Source: Aeromicrobium fastidiosum (GTDB lineage: Bacteria; Actinomycetota; Actinomycetes; Propionibacteriales; Nocardioidaceae). Taken from it: a DNA stretch of 64,000 bases. Shown one piece after another: positions 15,806 to 26,430 of this stretch (position 1 is its first letter; each line of letters opens with the position of its first letter). The notes under the pieces were generated by a model, which was given only the letters and a program-made list of their open reading frames with translations, was not told the origin of the DNA and did not search any database. The position numbers were made by a program, and so were the translations under genes. The DNA is taken from assembly GCF_017876595.1 (NCBI RefSeq), contig NZ_JAGIOG010000001.1, positions 2,418,001 to 2,482,000 of the forward strand, in the 5' to 3' direction.

Positions 15806-17170
15806 ATGCAGGCGATCAGACAGCACGAGCTGGGAAGGGCCGACCGGCTCTGGACCGGTCCGCACGGGCGGGTCGTGCTGGGCATCTTCTCGCTGGCGTT
15901 CCTGGTCGCGTTCGAGTCGCTCGCGGTCGCTACCGTCATGCCGGCCGTGGCCGACGAGCTCGGTGGACTGCGGCTGTATGCGCTGGCGTTCGCGGCCCCG
16001 ATCGCCGTCGGCATCGTGTCGATGACGGCGGCCGGTCCCCTGATGGACCGTCGCGGACCGGGTCCCGGGCTCCGCCTGGGCGTGGCGGTCTTCGTCGTCG
16101 GCCTGCTCGTGGCCGGGCTCGCGCGGAGCATGCCGATCTTCTTGGCCGGCCGGGCCGTCCAGGGGCTCGGCATGGGATTCGTCGGCGTGGGGCTGTACGT
16201 CGTGATCGGGCAGACGTTCCACGAAGACCTGCGCGCCCGGGTGTTCACCGTCGTGACGAGTGCCTGGGTGCTGCCGGCGCTGGTCGGACCGTTCATCGCC
16301 GGGGCCGTGACGGACCTGGTCGGCTGGCGGTGGGTCTTCCTGGCTGTCCCGGCCATCGCCGTCGCCTCGCTCGGCCTGATCTGGGAGGCGCTCGACGCGA
16401 TCGAGGGCGATGCCGAGGTCGTCGTCGATCGGTTCCGCGTGGTCTGGGCCGTGATCGTCGCCACCGGCGTGGTCGCCGTCAGCGTCGGAGGGCAGCGCGT
16501 GGTGCCGTGGTGGCCGGTCGTCGTGGTCGTCGCCGTGATCGCCACGCTGCGGTACGCATCGCGTCTTCTGCCGGCCGGGGTCTGGCGAGCACGTCGCGGC
16601 CTGCCGGTTGTCGTCATCACTCGAAGCCTGCTCTGTGCTGCGTTCCTCGGCGCGGAGACCTACATCCCGCTGTCACTCGTGCAGCACCGGGCCCTGAGCG
16701 TCACCCGAGCGGGCCTGCTGCTCACCAGCGCTGCTGTCCTGTGGTTCACGGGCGCGTGGCTGGCGGCGCACGTGCCCGCTCTGTCGTCCAAGCCGCTGCG
16801 GGTACGGCTGGGAGCGGCGTGCGTGCTGACGGGGGTGGGAGCGGGGTTCCTGACGTTGCTGCCCGGGGTGCCCGTCTACGTCGTGACGGCCTGGTGGGCC
16901 GTCGGCGGTCTGGGGATGGGCCTCGCCGTGTCGACGCTGGGGGTGTTGATGCTCGACCACTCGACGCCGGCCGAGCAGGGAGCCAACAGTGCGGCGATGC
17001 AGACGAGCGACGCGGTGCTCGAGTCGTTGGTGCTCGCGCTGGGCTGTGTCGTGTTCGCGATCATGCTGGCCCAGCACGAACAGGGCGGCTACCTGCTCGT
17101 GTTCGGTGCTGCCGCAGCCGTCGCGGCGCTGGGCGTGCTGGCCTCGTACCGAGTGACCAGCCCCGGATGA
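15806..17170 (+). CDS. MFS multidrug exporter, probable SoxR target
   Basis: A 454-residue major facilitator of the drug:H+ antiporter type, with AVATVMPAVADELGG (segment 1 and following loop), PLMDRRG (loop 2-3) and GRAVQGLGMG (segment 4). About 12-14 segments are predicted by eye. The ATG at 15806 follows GGAGGAG. The promoter carries a canonical SoxR box in a 19-bp spacer, so expression should rise with redox-active compounds. A very long hairpin terminates it. Confidence 0.85.
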   Translation: MQAIRQHELGRADRLWTGPHGRVVLGIFSLAFLVAFESLAVATVMPAVADELGGLRLYALAFAAPIAVGIVSMTAAGPLMDRRGPGPGLRLGVAVFVVGLLVAGLARSMPIFLAGRAVQGLGMGFVGVGLYVVIGQTFHEDLRARVFTVVTSAWVLPALVGPFIAGAVTDLVGWRWVFLAVPAIAVASLGLIWEALDAIEGDAEVVVDRFRVVWAVIVATGVVAVSVGGQRVVPWWPVVVVVAVIATLRYASRLLPAGVWRARRGLPVVVITRSLLCAAFLGAETYIPLSLVQHRALSVTRAGLLLTSAAVLWFTGAWLAAHVPALSSKPLRVRLGAACVLTGVGAGFLTLLPGVPVYVVTAWWAVGGLGMGLAVSTLGVLMLDHSTPAEQGANSAAMQTSDAVLESLVLALGCVVFAIMLAQHEQGGYLLVFGAAAAVAALGVLASYRVTSPG

Positions 17171-17180
17171 CCGTCGGCGT

Positions 17181-17229
17181 CGGTGCGCCAGCGTCCACGC
17201 GGCGGCCGACCGTGGACGCTGACGCACCG
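17181..17229 (+). terminator. Long terminator hairpin after the MFS gene
   Basis: A 19-bp inverted repeat with one mismatch (17181-17199 with 17211-17229, 11-nt loop) separates the MFS gene from hom. Confidence 0.75.
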
Positions 17230-17279
17230 CCCGACGTCCGCGGTTGCAGGGGAGTGCGAGAACCGGCCGCGTGCGCCGA

Positions 17280-17285
17280 TACCCT
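17280..17285 (+). promoter_or_regulatory. Leaderless -10 element of hom
   Basis: TACCCT is followed by 6 nt and the GTG start of hom, without a Shine-Dalgarno. Confidence 0.5.
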
Positions 17286-17291
17286 TGCCCG

Positions 17292-18626
17292 GTGAACCCT
17301 TCATCGTCAGATGCCGTCTCGTGGACCCCCGGACGTCCGCTCCGTGTCGCCCTGCTGGGCTGCGGGGTCGTGGGCACGGAGGTCGCCCGGCTGCTGACGC
17401 GTGACGCCGACGAGCTGGCCCAGCGGGTCGGCGCGCCGCTCGAGCTGGTCGGCATCGCCGTGCGCCGGCTCGGCCGCGAGCGCGACCTCGACGTCCCCGC
17501 CGAGCTGTTCACGACGGATGCCGCGGGGCTCGTCTCGCGCGGCGACATCGACGTCGTGATCGAGGTCATCGGCGGCATCGACCTGGCTCGCGACCTGATC
17601 CTGTCGGCGCTCGAGCACGGTGCCTCGGTCGTCACGGCCAACAAGGCGCTGCTCGCCGAGGACGGCGCGACGCTGTTCGAGGCGGCGCACAAGGCCGAGC
17701 GCGATCTCTACTTCGAGGCTGCCGTCGCCGGTGCGATCCCGATCGTCCGACCCCTGCGCGAGTCGCTCGCCGGCGACCGGGTGCAGCGCGTGCTGGGCAT
17801 CGTCAACGGCACCACCAACTTCATCCTCGACGCCATGACCACGACGGGTCAGGGCTTCTCCGAGGCGCTGGACGAGGCACAGCGGCTGGGCTACGCCGAG
17901 GCCGATCCGACCGCCGACATCGAGGGCTTCGACGCCGCCTCCAAGGCCGCGATCCTCGCCGGTCTCGCGTTCCACACCCGCGTGACGATCGGCGACGTGC
18001 ACCGCGAAGGCATCACCGACGTCACGGCCGCCGATGTGCGCTCGGCCGAGGAGATGGGCTGCGTCGTCAAGCTGCTGGCGATCTGCGAGCGCCGCGACAC
18101 CCCCGACGGACCAGCCGTCTCGGCCCGCGTGCACCCCGCGATGATCCCGCTGACGCACCCGCTCGCGAGCGTCCGCGGCGCCTACAACGCGGTCTTCGTC
18201 GAGAGCGAGTCGGCCGGCGAGCTGATGTTCTACGGCCCCGGAGCCGGCGGCGCGCCCACCGCGAGCGCCGTGCTCGGCGACGTCGTGTCGGTCGCCCGCA
18301 ACCGCCGCAGCGACGTCTTCGGACCCGGCGAGTCGACCCACGCCCAGCTCGAGGTGCTCGACATGGGCCGTGCCCGCACCCGCTACCACGTCTCGATCGA
18401 CGTCGACGACCGCGCGGGCGTGCTCGCCTCGGTCGCCGGGGCCTTCGCGGAGTACGACGTCTCGATCAAGACGGTGCGGCAGGAGGGCAGCGGGTCCGAC
18501 GCCCAGCTGGTCATCGTGACCCACGAGGCCGAGGACGCCGCGCTGTCGGCGACCGTCGCGTCGCTGCGGGGTCTCGACATGGTGCGAGACGTGACATCGG
18601 TGATGCGCGTCGAGGGAGGATTCTGA
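17292..18626 (+). CDS. hom: Homoserine dehydrogenase
   Basis: A 444-residue enzyme reducing aspartate semialdehyde to homoserine. The Rossmann motif [14 protein letters not shown] lies at ~18-31, the catalytic-domain ANKALL at ~116-121, and GTTNFILD follows. The C-terminal 80 residues form an ACT domain ([20 protein letters not shown]), which in actinobacterial Hom usually mediates threonine feedback. It heads hom-thrC-thrB; thrC overlaps its stop (TGATG). Confidence 0.95.
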   Translation: MNPSSSDAVSWTPGRPLRVALLGCGVVGTEVARLLTRDADELAQRVGAPLELVGIAVRRLGRERDLDVPAELFTTDAAGLVSRGDIDVVIEVIGGIDLARDLILSALEHGASVVTANKALLAEDGATLFEAAHKAERDLYFEAAVAGAIPIVRPLRESLAGDRVQRVLGIVNGTTNFILDAMTTTGQGFSEALDEAQRLGYAEADPTADIEGFDAASKAAILAGLAFHTRVTIGDVHREGITDVTAADVRSAEEMGCVVKLLAICERRDTPDGPAVSARVHPAMIPLTHPLASVRGAYNAVFVESESAGELMFYGPGAGGAPTASAVLGDVVSVARNRRSDVFGPGESTHAQLEVLDMGRARTRYHVSIDVDDRAGVLASVAGAFAEYDVSIKTVRQEGSGSDAQLVIVTHEAEDAALSATVASLRGLDMVRDVTSVMRVEGGF

Positions 18627-19690
18627 TGGCACACGTGTGGAGAGGCGTCATCGAGGAGTACCGGGAGTGGCTCCCGGTGACCACCGCGACCCCCGTCGTC
18701 TCGCTGGGGGAGGGCGGCACGCCGCTCGTCCACTCCGCGTGGCTGTCGGGCCTCGTGCGCGGCGACGTCTGGATCAAGGTCGAGGGCAACAACCCGACCG
18801 GCTCGTTCAAGGACCGTGGCATGACCACGGCCGTGTCGGTCGCCGTCGGCGAGGGCGCCAAGGCCGTCGTGTGCGCCTCGACCGGCAACACGTCGGCGTC
18901 GATGACCGCGTACGCCGCCAAGGCCGGTCTCACCCCGGTCGTGCTGGTGCCGCACGGCAAGATCGCGGCCGGCAAGATGGCCCAGGCCGTCATGCACGGG
19001 GCCGAGGTCATCCAGGTCAAGGGCGGATTCGACGAGTGCCTGCAGCTGTCGCGTGCACTCGCCGACAAGTACCCCGTCGCGCTGGTCAACTCGGTCAACC
19101 CCGTGCGGCTGCAGGGCCAGAAGACGGCCTCGTTCGAGATCGTCGACCAGCTCGGTGCCGCCCCCGACCTGCACGTGCTGCCGGTCGGCAACGCCGGCAA
19201 CATCTCGGCGTACTGGCTGGGCTACCGCGAGTACGCCGACGCCGGCATCTCGACCGGGACGCCGCAGATGTGGGGCTTCCAGGCCAAGGGCTCCGATCCC
19301 ATCGTCCAGGGCGCTCCCATCCCGCACCCCGAGACCGTCGCGACGGCCATCCGCATCGGCAACCCGGCGTCGTGGCACCTCGCGGTCGCGGCCCGGGACG
19401 AGTCGGCCGGACGCATCGGATCGGTCAGCGACGAGCAGATCCTGCAGGCCCAGCGCGATCTCGCTTCGCGCGACGGCGTGTTCGTGGAGCCGGCGTCCGC
19501 CGCCGGTGTCGCTGGACTGCTCGAGGCCGCCGCGGCAGGTCAGGTCGAGCCCGGCCAGACCATCGCGGTCACCGTGACGGGCCACGGCCTCAAGGACATC
19601 GACACCGCGCTGTCGGGTGCCGGCGCGCTCGTCGACGCCATCATCGAGTTCGACGTCGACGCGGCGGCCGAGGCCGCCGGCCTGCTGTGA
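18626..19690 (+). CDS. thrC: Threonine synthase
   Basis: A 354-residue PLP enzyme converting O-phosphohomoserine to threonine. The PLP lysine is in [11 protein letters not shown] (~62), followed by STGNTSASM and the phosphate-binding [13 protein letters not shown]. The ATG overlaps the hom stop and has GGGAGGA upstream. The length fits the short actinobacterial/Bacillus-type class. Confidence 0.95.
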   Translation: MAHVWRGVIEEYREWLPVTTATPVVSLGEGGTPLVHSAWLSGLVRGDVWIKVEGNNPTGSFKDRGMTTAVSVAVGEGAKAVVCASTGNTSASMTAYAAKAGLTPVVLVPHGKIAAGKMAQAVMHGAEVIQVKGGFDECLQLSRALADKYPVALVNSVNPVRLQGQKTASFEIVDQLGAAPDLHVLPVGNAGNISAYWLGYREYADAGISTGTPQMWGFQAKGSDPIVQGAPIPHPETVATAIRIGNPASWHLAVAARDESAGRIGSVSDEQILQAQRDLASRDGVFVEPASAAGVAGLLEAAAAGQVEPGQTIAVTVTGHGLKDIDTALSGAGALVDAIIEFDVDAAAEAAGLL

Positions 19691-20568
19691 CGTTCGTCGC
19701 CGGCCCGGTGGCCGTGAGGGTCCCCGCCTCCAGCGCCAACCTGGGCCCCGGGTTCGACGCGCTGGGGCTCGCGCTGGCGCTGCACGACGAGGTCACGGGC
19801 GAGGTCGTCGACGCCGGCCTCGAGATCCGGGTGACCGGTGAGGGCATGGACGGCGTCCCGCTCGACGAGACCCACCTCGTCGTCCGGGCCATGCACGCGG
19901 CCTTCGACCTGCTGGGCGGTCGTCCGCCGGGCCTGCGCTTGACCTGCACCAACGCGATCCCGCACGGCCGCGGCCTCGGCTCGTCGGCAGCGGCCATCGT
20001 CGCAGGGGTCGTGCTGGCCAGGGCGCTCGTCGAGGGCGGCGACGAGCTGCTCGACGACGCGGCGGCCTTCCAGCTCACGGTCGACCTCGAGGGACACCCC
20101 GACAACGTCGCCGCCGCGTTCTTCGGCGGGCTGACGATCGCCTGGGTCGACGGCGCGGCGGCCGAGGTCGAGCGTCTCGATACCGATGTCGAGGTCACGG
20201 TGTTCGTCCCCCCGACCGCCGTGTCGACCGAGAAGGCCCGTGGGCTGCTGCCCGAGACGGTGCCGCACCGCGACGCCTCGTTCAACGCCGGTCGCGCCGC
20301 GCTGCTGGTCGCAGCACTCACCGGATCGCCGCAGCGGTTGATCTCGGCGACCGAGGACCGCCTGCACCAGTCGTACCGTGCCGAGGCGATGCCGGAGTCG
20401 TACAAGCTGCTGCGCCGCCTGCGCGTCGACGGCGTGCCGGCGATCATCTCGGGGGCGGGGCCGACCGTGCTGGCCTTCGCTCGTGGCGTTGCCGGCGAGG
20501 CGCCCGACGGATGGGCCGTGCACGAGCTCGGTGTCGACGCCGACGGCGCACAGGTCGCGCGCGCCTGA
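19687..20568 (+). CDS. thrB: Homoserine kinase
   Basis: A 293-residue GHMP kinase phosphorylating homoserine, completing the threonine branch. N-terminal [16 protein letters not shown] (~10-25), ATP-binding [10 protein letters not shown] (~93-102) and C-terminal [11 protein letters not shown] are the three GHMP motifs. The GTG start overlaps the thrC stop (GTGA), so hom, thrC and thrB form one coupled operon. Confidence 0.95.
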   Translation: MTFVAGPVAVRVPASSANLGPGFDALGLALALHDEVTGEVVDAGLEIRVTGEGMDGVPLDETHLVVRAMHAAFDLLGGRPPGLRLTCTNAIPHGRGLGSSAAAIVAGVVLARALVEGGDELLDDAAAFQLTVDLEGHPDNVAAAFFGGLTIAWVDGAAAEVERLDTDVEVTVFVPPTAVSTEKARGLLPETVPHRDASFNAGRAALLVAALTGSPQRLISATEDRLHQSYRAEAMPESYKLLRRLRVDGVPAIISGAGPTVLAFARGVAGEAPDGWAVHELGVDADGAQVARA

Positions 20569-20764
20569 CGTCCTGCCGCCGGTCGGCCGTGGCGTGGACG
20601 CTCGTGGTGTTATGGTGACTGAGTCGGAGTTGAGTTCATCTCCCCGACTGTGACAACGCAAGTGCGCAGCGCCACTCCCGCCGCCCGTCAGATACGGGCC
20701 TGCCTCGATGCCACCCGGACTCCCGGAGCACAGGCCGTGTGGCCTCATCCCCAAAGGAACCTAC
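20569..20764 (+). promoter_or_regulatory. Long leader of rho
   Basis: A 196-nt gene-free leader. TTATGGT near 20609 is a possible -10, and a GTCGGAG...CTCCCCGAC hairpin follows. Long leaders are usual for rho, which often autoregulates by attenuation; no specific mechanism can be read here. Confidence 0.35.
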
Positions 20765-22789
20765 GTGACCGACACCACCACGACACCTGCTGCTTCCACG
20801 CCTCCCGACGCGCCCGCGACCCCCGCTGCCAAGCGCACCGGGGGAGGACTGGGCGGCAAGGTGCTCGCCGAGCTGCAGGAGATCGCCTCCGAGCTCGGCA
20901 TCTCCGGCGCCGAGAAGATGCGCAAGGGCGCGCTGATCGACGCCATCAAGATCGCCCGCGGCGACGCCGGCACGTCGACCAAGGCGGCCGTCAAGGCTGC
21001 TTCGGGTCCGGCCGTCGACACGACGCCCCCCGCAGCCGTGACGCTGCCCGACGTCCTGCCGGAGCCGGCTGCAGCCGAGGCGGCACCCGCCAAGGCCGAC
21101 AAGCCCGCCCGTACGCGTCGGGCCAAGGCCGACAAGCCGGCCCAGGCCGACCAGACCGCGCCGGCCGAGAAGGCCGATGGCGTCGAGGCCAAGGCCGACA
21201 AGAACGCCACGTCGGACAAGGGCGACAAGGCCGACAAGGCTGAGCCGAAGGCCGAGGCCAAGGCCGACGACCAGCCGAAGGACGATGACGCGGGCACCGA
21301 GGCCGGAAGCGGCAGCGGTCGTGGTCGTGGCCGTGGCCGCAACCAGAACGCCAACCAGGGCGGCCAGAACAACCAGAACGCCCAGAACGCCGAGCAGGGC
21401 GGCGGCCGCAACCAGGGTGGACAGAACAACCAGGGCAACCAGGCTGGTGGCCGCAACCAGGGCAACCAGGCCGGCGGAGCCGCGGCGGCGAACCAGAACC
21501 CGAACCGCAACCAGCCCGCGGCCCAGGGCAACGGCCCCGACGACGATGACGAGGCCGGCGGACGCCGCCGCAACCGTCGCGGCCGCAACCGCAACGCCTC
21601 GGGCGGACGGGCCGGCAATGTCGACGTCGACACGTCCTACACCGAGGACGACGTCCTGGTGCCGGCCGCCGGCATCCTCGACATCCTCGACAACTACGCG
21701 TTCGTCCGCACGACGGGCTACCTGCCGAGCGACAACGACGTCTACGTGTCGCTGTCGATGGTGCGCAAGTGGGGCCTTCGCCGTGGCGACGCCGTCGTCG
21801 GCCAGGTGCGTCAGCCCCGTGAGGGCGAGCGCAAGGAGAAGTTCAACCCGATGGTCAAGATCGACTCGGTCAACGGGATGAGCCTCGACGAGGCCAACAA
21901 GCGCGTCGAGTTCTCCAAGCTGACCCCGCTGCACCCCAGCGAGCGCCTGCGCCTCGAGGGCGAGGCCGGCGGCCTGACCGGTCGGGTCATCGACCTGGTC
22001 TCGCCGATCGGCAAGGGCCAGCGCGGACTCATCGTGTCGCCGCCCAAGTCGGGCAAGACCATGGTCATGCAGCAGCTCGCCAACGCCATCACGGCCAACA
22101 ACCCCGAGTGCCACCTGATGATCGTCCTGGTCGACGAGCGTCCCGAGGAGGTCACCGACTTCCAGCGGTCGGTCAAGGGCGAGGTCATCGCCTCGACGTT
22201 CGACCGTCCGGCCACCGACCACACGATGGTCGCCGAGCTGGCGATCGAGCGGGCCAAGCGGCTCGTCGAGCTGGGTCACGACGTCGTCCTGCTGCTCGAC
22301 GGCATCACGCGTCTCGGCCGCGCCTACAACCTCGCGGCCCCGACGTCCGGTCGGGTCATGTCCGGTGGCGTCGACGCCTCCGCGCTCTACCCGCCGAAGA
22401 AGTTCTTCGGCGCCGCGCGCAACATCGAGGACGGCGGATCGCTGACGATCCTGGCCACCGCGCTGGTCGAGACCGGATCGCGCATGGACGAGGTCATCTT
22501 CGAGGAGTTCAAGGGCACCGGCAACTGGGAGCTGCGCCTGCGCCGCGACCTGGCCGACAAGCGCATCTTCCCGGCCGTCGACCTCAACGCGTCGAGCACC
22601 CGCCGCGAGGAGCTGCTGATGGGCGCCGACGAGCTCGCGATCACCTGGAAGCTGCGCCGTGTCCTGGCCGGCCTCGAGGGCCAGCAGGCGCTCGAGCTCG
22701 TCCTCGACAAGCTCAAGAAGACGTCGACCAACGCCGAGTTCCTGCTGCAGATCACCAAGACGCTGCCGGCGGACGACGCCACCAGCTGA
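20765..22789 (+). CDS. rho: Transcription termination factor Rho with an extended low-complexity insertion
   Basis: A 674-residue hexameric RNA helicase/terminator. The Rho N-domain ([21 protein letters not shown]) is at ~35-60. About 220 residues of Ala/Lys/Asp and then Asn/Gln/Gly/Arg-rich sequence follow, typical of actinobacterial Rho insertions. The RNA-binding cold-shock domain comes next, then the ATPase with SPPKSGKTM (Walker A, ~424). The GTG at 20765 follows AAAGGAA; an upstream in-frame ATG at 20708 lacks a binding site. Confidence 0.9.
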   Translation: MTDTTTTPAASTPPDAPATPAAKRTGGGLGGKVLAELQEIASELGISGAEKMRKGALIDAIKIARGDAGTSTKAAVKAASGPAVDTTPPAAVTLPDVLPEPAAAEAAPAKADKPARTRRAKADKPAQADQTAPAEKADGVEAKADKNATSDKGDKADKAEPKAEAKADDQPKDDDAGTEAGSGSGRGRGRGRNQNANQGGQNNQNAQNAEQGGGRNQGGQNNQGNQAGGRNQGNQAGGAAAANQNPNRNQPAAQGNGPDDDDEAGGRRRNRRGRNRNASGGRAGNVDVDTSYTEDDVLVPAAGILDILDNYAFVRTTGYLPSDNDVYVSLSMVRKWGLRRGDAVVGQVRQPREGERKEKFNPMVKIDSVNGMSLDEANKRVEFSKLTPLHPSERLRLEGEAGGLTGRVIDLVSPIGKGQRGLIVSPPKSGKTMVMQQLANAITANNPECHLMIVLVDERPEEVTDFQRSVKGEVIASTFDRPATDHTMVAELAIERAKRLVELGHDVVLLLDGITRLGRAYNLAAPTSGRVMSGGVDASALYPPKKFFGAARNIEDGGSLTILATALVETGSRMDEVIFEEFKGTGNWELRLRRDLADKRIFPAVDLNASSTRREELLMGADELAITWKLRRVLAGLEGQQALELVLDKLKKTSTNAEFLLQITKTLPADDATS

Positions 22790-22801
22790 TCAGCACGCTC
22801 T

Positions 22802-22841
22802 GAGCAGGGGTGCATCCGGTGGTCCGGGTGCACCCCTGCTC
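22802..22841 (+). terminator. rho terminator hairpin
   Basis: A 13-bp perfect stem (22802-22814 with 22829-22841, 14-nt loop) lies 12 nt after the rho stop. Confidence 0.85.
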
Positions 22842-22869
22842 GTCGTTCTGCCTCAGTCGGGCGTCGTGG

Positions 22870-23409
22870 TCAGGGTGTCCGCCGTGCGACTGACGCCGGA
22901 CCAGACGCACCCGCTGGACCGATGAACGGGCGCAGCCGCAGGATGCTCCCGAGCTCGGGCTGGGCGTCGTCACGGCTACCGACGGCGATGCGTGCCCCGG
23001 CTTCCCGGTAGTCGTCGAGCGCCGTCGTGGTCCTCGACGAGGCGTCGCTGGCGAAGTCGGTGACGTCGAGCACCAGCCCGCCGAGGTCGCCGTGGGACAG
23101 GAGCCGGGCCCGAACCACCGGGTCGCCCACCAGGTCGTGGGAGACGGGGATCGAGATGAATCTGTCGTCCGGCAGCGTCGCTGACTCGTGCAGGGCGACG
23201 TCGATGGTCGTCATCACGACGGCCAGCGGGTCGATGCGCTCGGCCGGATCGGCAGGACGCACCCCCGCCACCGCCTGGTGTCCCGCGGCAGCCCCCCGGG
23301 CGACGTCGAGGACAGGCCGGTAGAGCACCGTGACACCGGCGCGGCCCCTCGTGAGCGCGACGACCTCGGGGTCGGGCGGTGCCGCGTCTGGGCATGCAGG
23401 AACGTTCAT
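22870..23409 (-). CDS. Degenerate EAL-domain-like protein, 179 aa
   Basis: The pattern [24 protein letters not shown] near residue 29 resembles the start of EAL phosphodiesterase domains (YQPIV..G...EAL), but the catalytic EAL Glu is replaced (QAV) and the domain is truncated. Later strands such as SIPVSHDLV and LGGLVLDVTDF also follow the EAL pattern with key acids missing. It is therefore unlikely to cleave c-di-GMP and may be a ligand-binding or vestigial domain. The ATG at 23409 has GGGAGG upstream. The assignment is tentative. Confidence 0.5.
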   Translation of the reverse strand: MNVPACPDAAPPDPEVVALTRGRAGVTVLYRPVLDVARGAAAGHQAVAGVRPADPAERIDPLAVVMTTIDVALHESATLPDDRFISIPVSHDLVGDPVVRARLLSHGDLGGLVLDVTDFASDASSRTTTALDDYREAGARIAVGSRDDAQPELGSILRLRPFIGPAGASGPASVARRTP

Positions 23410-23571
23410 GGGCGGACCTCCCGGTTCCGGCGGGTGCCGCTCCTCTTTGGCCCTGCGACCACGGTCCCGAATCTGCCCAGAACACGGCAGTTTGTGGCCT
23501 GTGGTCGCGGTGTGGGCGAACCCGTCGACCTGCCACCGGGATTTCGGATGGTCGGTGCCCTGACCCACCCC

Positions 23572-23577
23572 TACGAT
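23572..23577 (+). promoter_or_regulatory. Leaderless -10 element of the glutathione peroxidase gene
   Basis: TACGAT is followed by 6 nt and the ATG. Confidence 0.5.
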
Positions 23578-23583
23578 GGTCCG

Positions 23584-24069
23584 ATGACCACCGCATACGA
23601 CTTCTCCGCCACCGCGATCGACGGCACCGACCGGCTCCTGGCCGACTACCGGGGCAAGGTGCTGCTGATCGTCAACACCGCGACGCAGTGCGGTTTCACG
23701 CCGCAGTTCAAGGGCCTCGAGGCGGTCTACCAGGAGTACGTCGACCGCGGGCTCGTCGTCCTCGGCTTCCCGTGCGACCAGTTCGGCCACCAGAACCCTG
23801 ACGGCGACGAGGGCACCGCGACCTTCTGCGAGAAGAACTTCGGCGTGACGTTCCCGCTGTTCTCCGAGATCGAGGTCAACGGCGACGGCGCCCACCCGCT
23901 GTACCAGTGGCTCAAGAACGAGAAGGGCGGCGTGGGCCCGTCCAAGATCAAGTGGAACTTCACCAAGTTCCTCGTCGACGCCGAGGGCAACGTCGTCAAG
24001 CGCTACGGCTCGGCCACCAAGCCCGAGAAGATCCGTGGCGACATTGAGAAGCTCCTGCCCAAGGCCTGA
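23584..24069 (+). CDS. Glutathione peroxidase-family (thiol peroxidase) protein
   Basis: A 161-residue thioredoxin-fold peroxidase. It has NTATQCGFTPQ with the peroxidatic Cys at ~37, VLGFPCDQFGHQNP, and KWNFTKFLVD with the tetrad Trp/Asn. Cys replaces selenocysteine; such bacterial proteins normally use thioredoxin rather than glutathione, which fits an actinobacterium. It is a monocistronic unit with a leaderless-type promoter. Confidence 0.9.
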   Translation: MTTAYDFSATAIDGTDRLLADYRGKVLLIVNTATQCGFTPQFKGLEAVYQEYVDRGLVVLGFPCDQFGHQNPDGDEGTATFCEKNFGVTFPLFSEIEVNGDGAHPLYQWLKNEKGGVGPSKIKWNFTKFLVDAEGNVVKRYGSATKPEKIRGDIEKLLPKA

Positions 24070-24106
24070 GCGCGGAATAATCTCGGCCCCGATTTCGCTG
24101 TAACGG

Positions 24107-24123
24107 GTGCCAACTGGCACAAT
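24107..24123 (+). promoter_or_regulatory. Palindrome at the rpmE promoter
   Basis: GTGCCA-AC-TGGCAC (24107-24120) overlaps a CACAAT -10 candidate (24118-24123), about 70 nt before rpmE. A regulator site is possible but not assigned. Confidence 0.35.
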
Positions 24124-24190
24124 CCATCCTTGGTTCTGGTTCACGCCACCGCACTCCGCGGGACGACCCAGCGACCGCCGAGAGGACATC

Positions 24191-24397
24191 ATGAAGAACG
24201 GCATCCACCCCGACTACGTCGACACCGAGGTCACCTGCACCTGCGGCAACACGTTCACGACCAAGAGCACGGCACCCGAAGGCGTCCTGCGCGCCGACGT
24301 GTGCTCGGCCTGCCACCCGTTCTACACGGGCAAGCAGAAGATCCTCGACACCGGCGGCCGCGTCGCCCGCTTCGAGAAGCGCTACGCCAAGAAGTAG
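24191..24397 (+). CDS. rpmE: 50S ribosomal protein L31 (zinc-binding form)
   Basis: A 68-residue bL31. The zinc ligands are intact (VTCTCGN near residues 16-18, [12 protein letters not shown] at ~37-48), so this is the C+ form rather than the zinc-free paralogue induced by zinc limitation. AGAGGA precedes the ATG. A strong terminator follows, separating it from prfA. Confidence 0.95.
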   Translation: MKNGIHPDYVDTEVTCTCGNTFTTKSTAPEGVLRADVCSACHPFYTGKQKILDTGGRVARFEKRYAKK

Positions 24398-24404
24398 CAA
24401 CCTC

Positions 24405-24444
24405 ACGGCGCCGACCCCAGCCTCCGGGCTCGGGTCGGCGCCGT
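24405..24444 (+). terminator. rpmE terminator hairpin
   Basis: A 13-bp perfect stem (24405-24417 with 24432-24444) directly after rpmE. Confidence 0.8.
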
Positions 24445-24486
24445 CGTTGTGCCCAGCCGTCGCCGCCATCCCACCAGGAGCCGTCC

Positions 24487-25566
24487 ATGTTCGAGGCAGT
24501 CGAGTCGCTCGTCAGCGAGCACGCCGAGCTCGAGCAGCGCATGGGCGACCCCGCCGTGCACTCCGACCCGGGCCTGGCCAAGAAGCTGGGACAGCGCTAC
24601 GCCGAGCTCAGCGCGATCGTCAAGACGTACCGCGACTTCCAGCAGGCCACGGACGACATCGAGGCTGCCCGCGAGCTGGCGGCGGAGGATTCGTCCTTCG
24701 CCGACGAGATCACGGCGCTCGAGCCGCGGCTGCACGAGCTGTCCGAGCGCCTGCAGCGCCTGCTCGTGCCGCGTGACCCGCAGGACGCCAAGGACGTGAT
24801 CATGGAGATCAAGGGTGGCGAGGGTGGCGAGGAGTCGGCCCTGTTCGCCGGCGACCTGCAGCGCATGTACTCCCGCTACGCCGAGCAGCGCGGCTGGAAG
24901 ACCGAGATCCTCGACGCCACCGAGTCGGCGCTGGGTGGCTACAAGTCGGTCACGATGGCGGTCAAGGCCAAGGGCACCCCGGAGCCGGGCGAGGCGCCGC
25001 ACGCCCTGCTGAAGTTCGAGGGCGGCGTCCACCGCGTGCAGCGTGTGCCGGTCACCGAGTCGCAGGGTCGCATCCACACCTCCGCGGCCGGCGTCCTGGT
25101 GCTCGCCGAGGCCGAGGACATCGACGTCGAGATCAACGACGGCGACCTGCGCATCGACGTCTACCGGTCGTCTGGCCCCGGCGGCCAGAGCGTCAACACG
25201 ACCGACTCCGCGGTGCGCATCACGCACGTGCCGACCGGCATCGTGGCGAGCTGCCAGAACGAGAAGAGCCAGCTGCAGAACAAGGAGCAGGCGATGCGCA
25301 TCCTGCGGTCGCGCCTGCTCGACGCGGCGCAGGCGGCCGCCGATGCCGAGGCGTCCGACGCGCGCAAGGCGCAGATCCGCACGGTCGACCGCTCCGAGCG
25401 CATCCGCACCTACAACTTCCCCGAGAACCGCCTGTCCGACCACCGCACGGGGTTCAAGGCGTACAACCTCGACCAGGTCATGGACGGCGCCCTCGACGAC
25501 GTCGTCAAGTCGCTGGTCGACGCCGAGCTGGCCGAGCGCCTCGCCTCGGTCGAGTCCGGGTCGTAG
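24487..25566 (+). CDS. prfA: Peptide chain release factor 1
   Basis: A 359-residue RF1 recognising UAA/UAG. The GGQ peptide-release motif is in [17 protein letters not shown] (~229-231), preceded by [17 protein letters not shown] lies 6 nt before the ATG. prmC, which methylates the GGQ glutamine, follows 2 nt after the stop, so the pair is functionally and transcriptionally linked. Confidence 0.95.
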   Translation: MFEAVESLVSEHAELEQRMGDPAVHSDPGLAKKLGQRYAELSAIVKTYRDFQQATDDIEAARELAAEDSSFADEITALEPRLHELSERLQRLLVPRDPQDAKDVIMEIKGGEGGEESALFAGDLQRMYSRYAEQRGWKTEILDATESALGGYKSVTMAVKAKGTPEPGEAPHALLKFEGGVHRVQRVPVTESQGRIHTSAAGVLVLAEAEDIDVEINDGDLRIDVYRSSGPGGQSVNTTDSAVRITHVPTGIVASCQNEKSQLQNKEQAMRILRSRLLDAAQAAADAEASDARKAQIRTVDRSERIRTYNFPENRLSDHRTGFKAYNLDQVMDGALDDVVKSLVDAELAERLASVESGS

Positions 25567-25568
25567 GG

Positions 25569-26417
25569 GTGGCCGTCAGGTCGCAGGCCGAGCGTCTGCT
25601 CGAGCAGGCGACGCTCGACCTCGAGGCCGGGGGAGTGTCGTCCCCGCGCCACGACGCCGAGGTGCTGATGAGTCACGTCACCGGGGTGCCGCGCATGATG
25701 CTGATCGGCAGCGCCCGACCGAGCGGCGTGCAGGTGCAGCAGTTCCTCGACCTGGTCGGTGCCCGTGCGTCGCGCGTCCCCCTGCAGCACCTGACCGGCA
25801 GCGCGGGATTCCGCTACGTCGACGTCGAGGTGGGCCCCGGCGTGTTCGTGCCCCGGCCCGAGACCGAGCTGCTCGCGGGCTGGGCGATCGACCATGCCAG
25901 GACGCTCGAGTCGCCCGTGGTCGTCGAGCTGTGCGCGGGCGCCGGTGCCATCTCGCTGTCGGTCGTGCACGAGGTGCCCGCAGCCCAGGTCCACGCCGTC
26001 GAGCTCGACGAGCCCGCGTACGAGTGGGCGCAGCGCAATCTGGCCGGCACCGGGGTCGACCTGCGCCTGGGCGACATGGCCGACGCTTTCGCCGACCTCG
26101 ACGGGCAGGTCGACGTCGTCGTCGCCAACCCGCCCTACATCCCGCTCGACGCGTGGGAGAGCGTCGCCCCCGAGGCGCGCGACCACGACCCCGCGCTGGC
26201 CCTCTGGTCGGGCGACGACGGCCTCGATGCGATGCGGGTCGTCGACCGCGTCGCGTGGCGCCTGCTCAGGCCGGGGGGAGTCGTGGGTGCCGAGCACGCC
26301 GACGCGCAGGGCGAGTCGGCGCCGGCGGTCTTCGCCGACCGCTGGTCCGACGTCCGCGACCACCTCGATCTCGCGGACCGCCCACGCTTCGTCACCGCGA
26401 CCAAGCCGCGCCGATAG
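25569..26417 (+). CDS. prmC: Release-factor glutamine methyltransferase
   Basis: A 282-residue SAM-dependent methyltransferase modifying the GGQ glutamine of release factors. The SAM motif is VVELCAGAGAISLSV (~118) and the NPPY substrate motif is at ~187-190 (VVANPPYIPLDAW). The GTG start is 2 nt after prfA. Its TAG stop is part of TAGGCT, a possible -10 of the next gene. Confidence 0.9.
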   Translation: MAVRSQAERLLEQATLDLEAGGVSSPRHDAEVLMSHVTGVPRMMLIGSARPSGVQVQQFLDLVGARASRVPLQHLTGSAGFRYVDVEVGPGVFVPRPETELLAGWAIDHARTLESPVVVELCAGAGAISLSVVHEVPAAQVHAVELDEPAYEWAQRNLAGTGVDLRLGDMADAFADLDGQVDVVVANPPYIPLDAWESVAPEARDHDPALALWSGDDGLDAMRVVDRVAWRLLRPGGVVGAEHADAQGESAPAVFADRWSDVRDHLDLADRPRFVTATKPRR

Positions 26418-26430
26418 GCTCTGGACCACC

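Noticed and set aside
21300-21600. Tandem repeat or CRISPR-like array in the Asn/Gln-rich part of rho
   Set aside because: The recurring CAACCAGGGC units encode the low-complexity protein segment in frame; there are no constant spacers.
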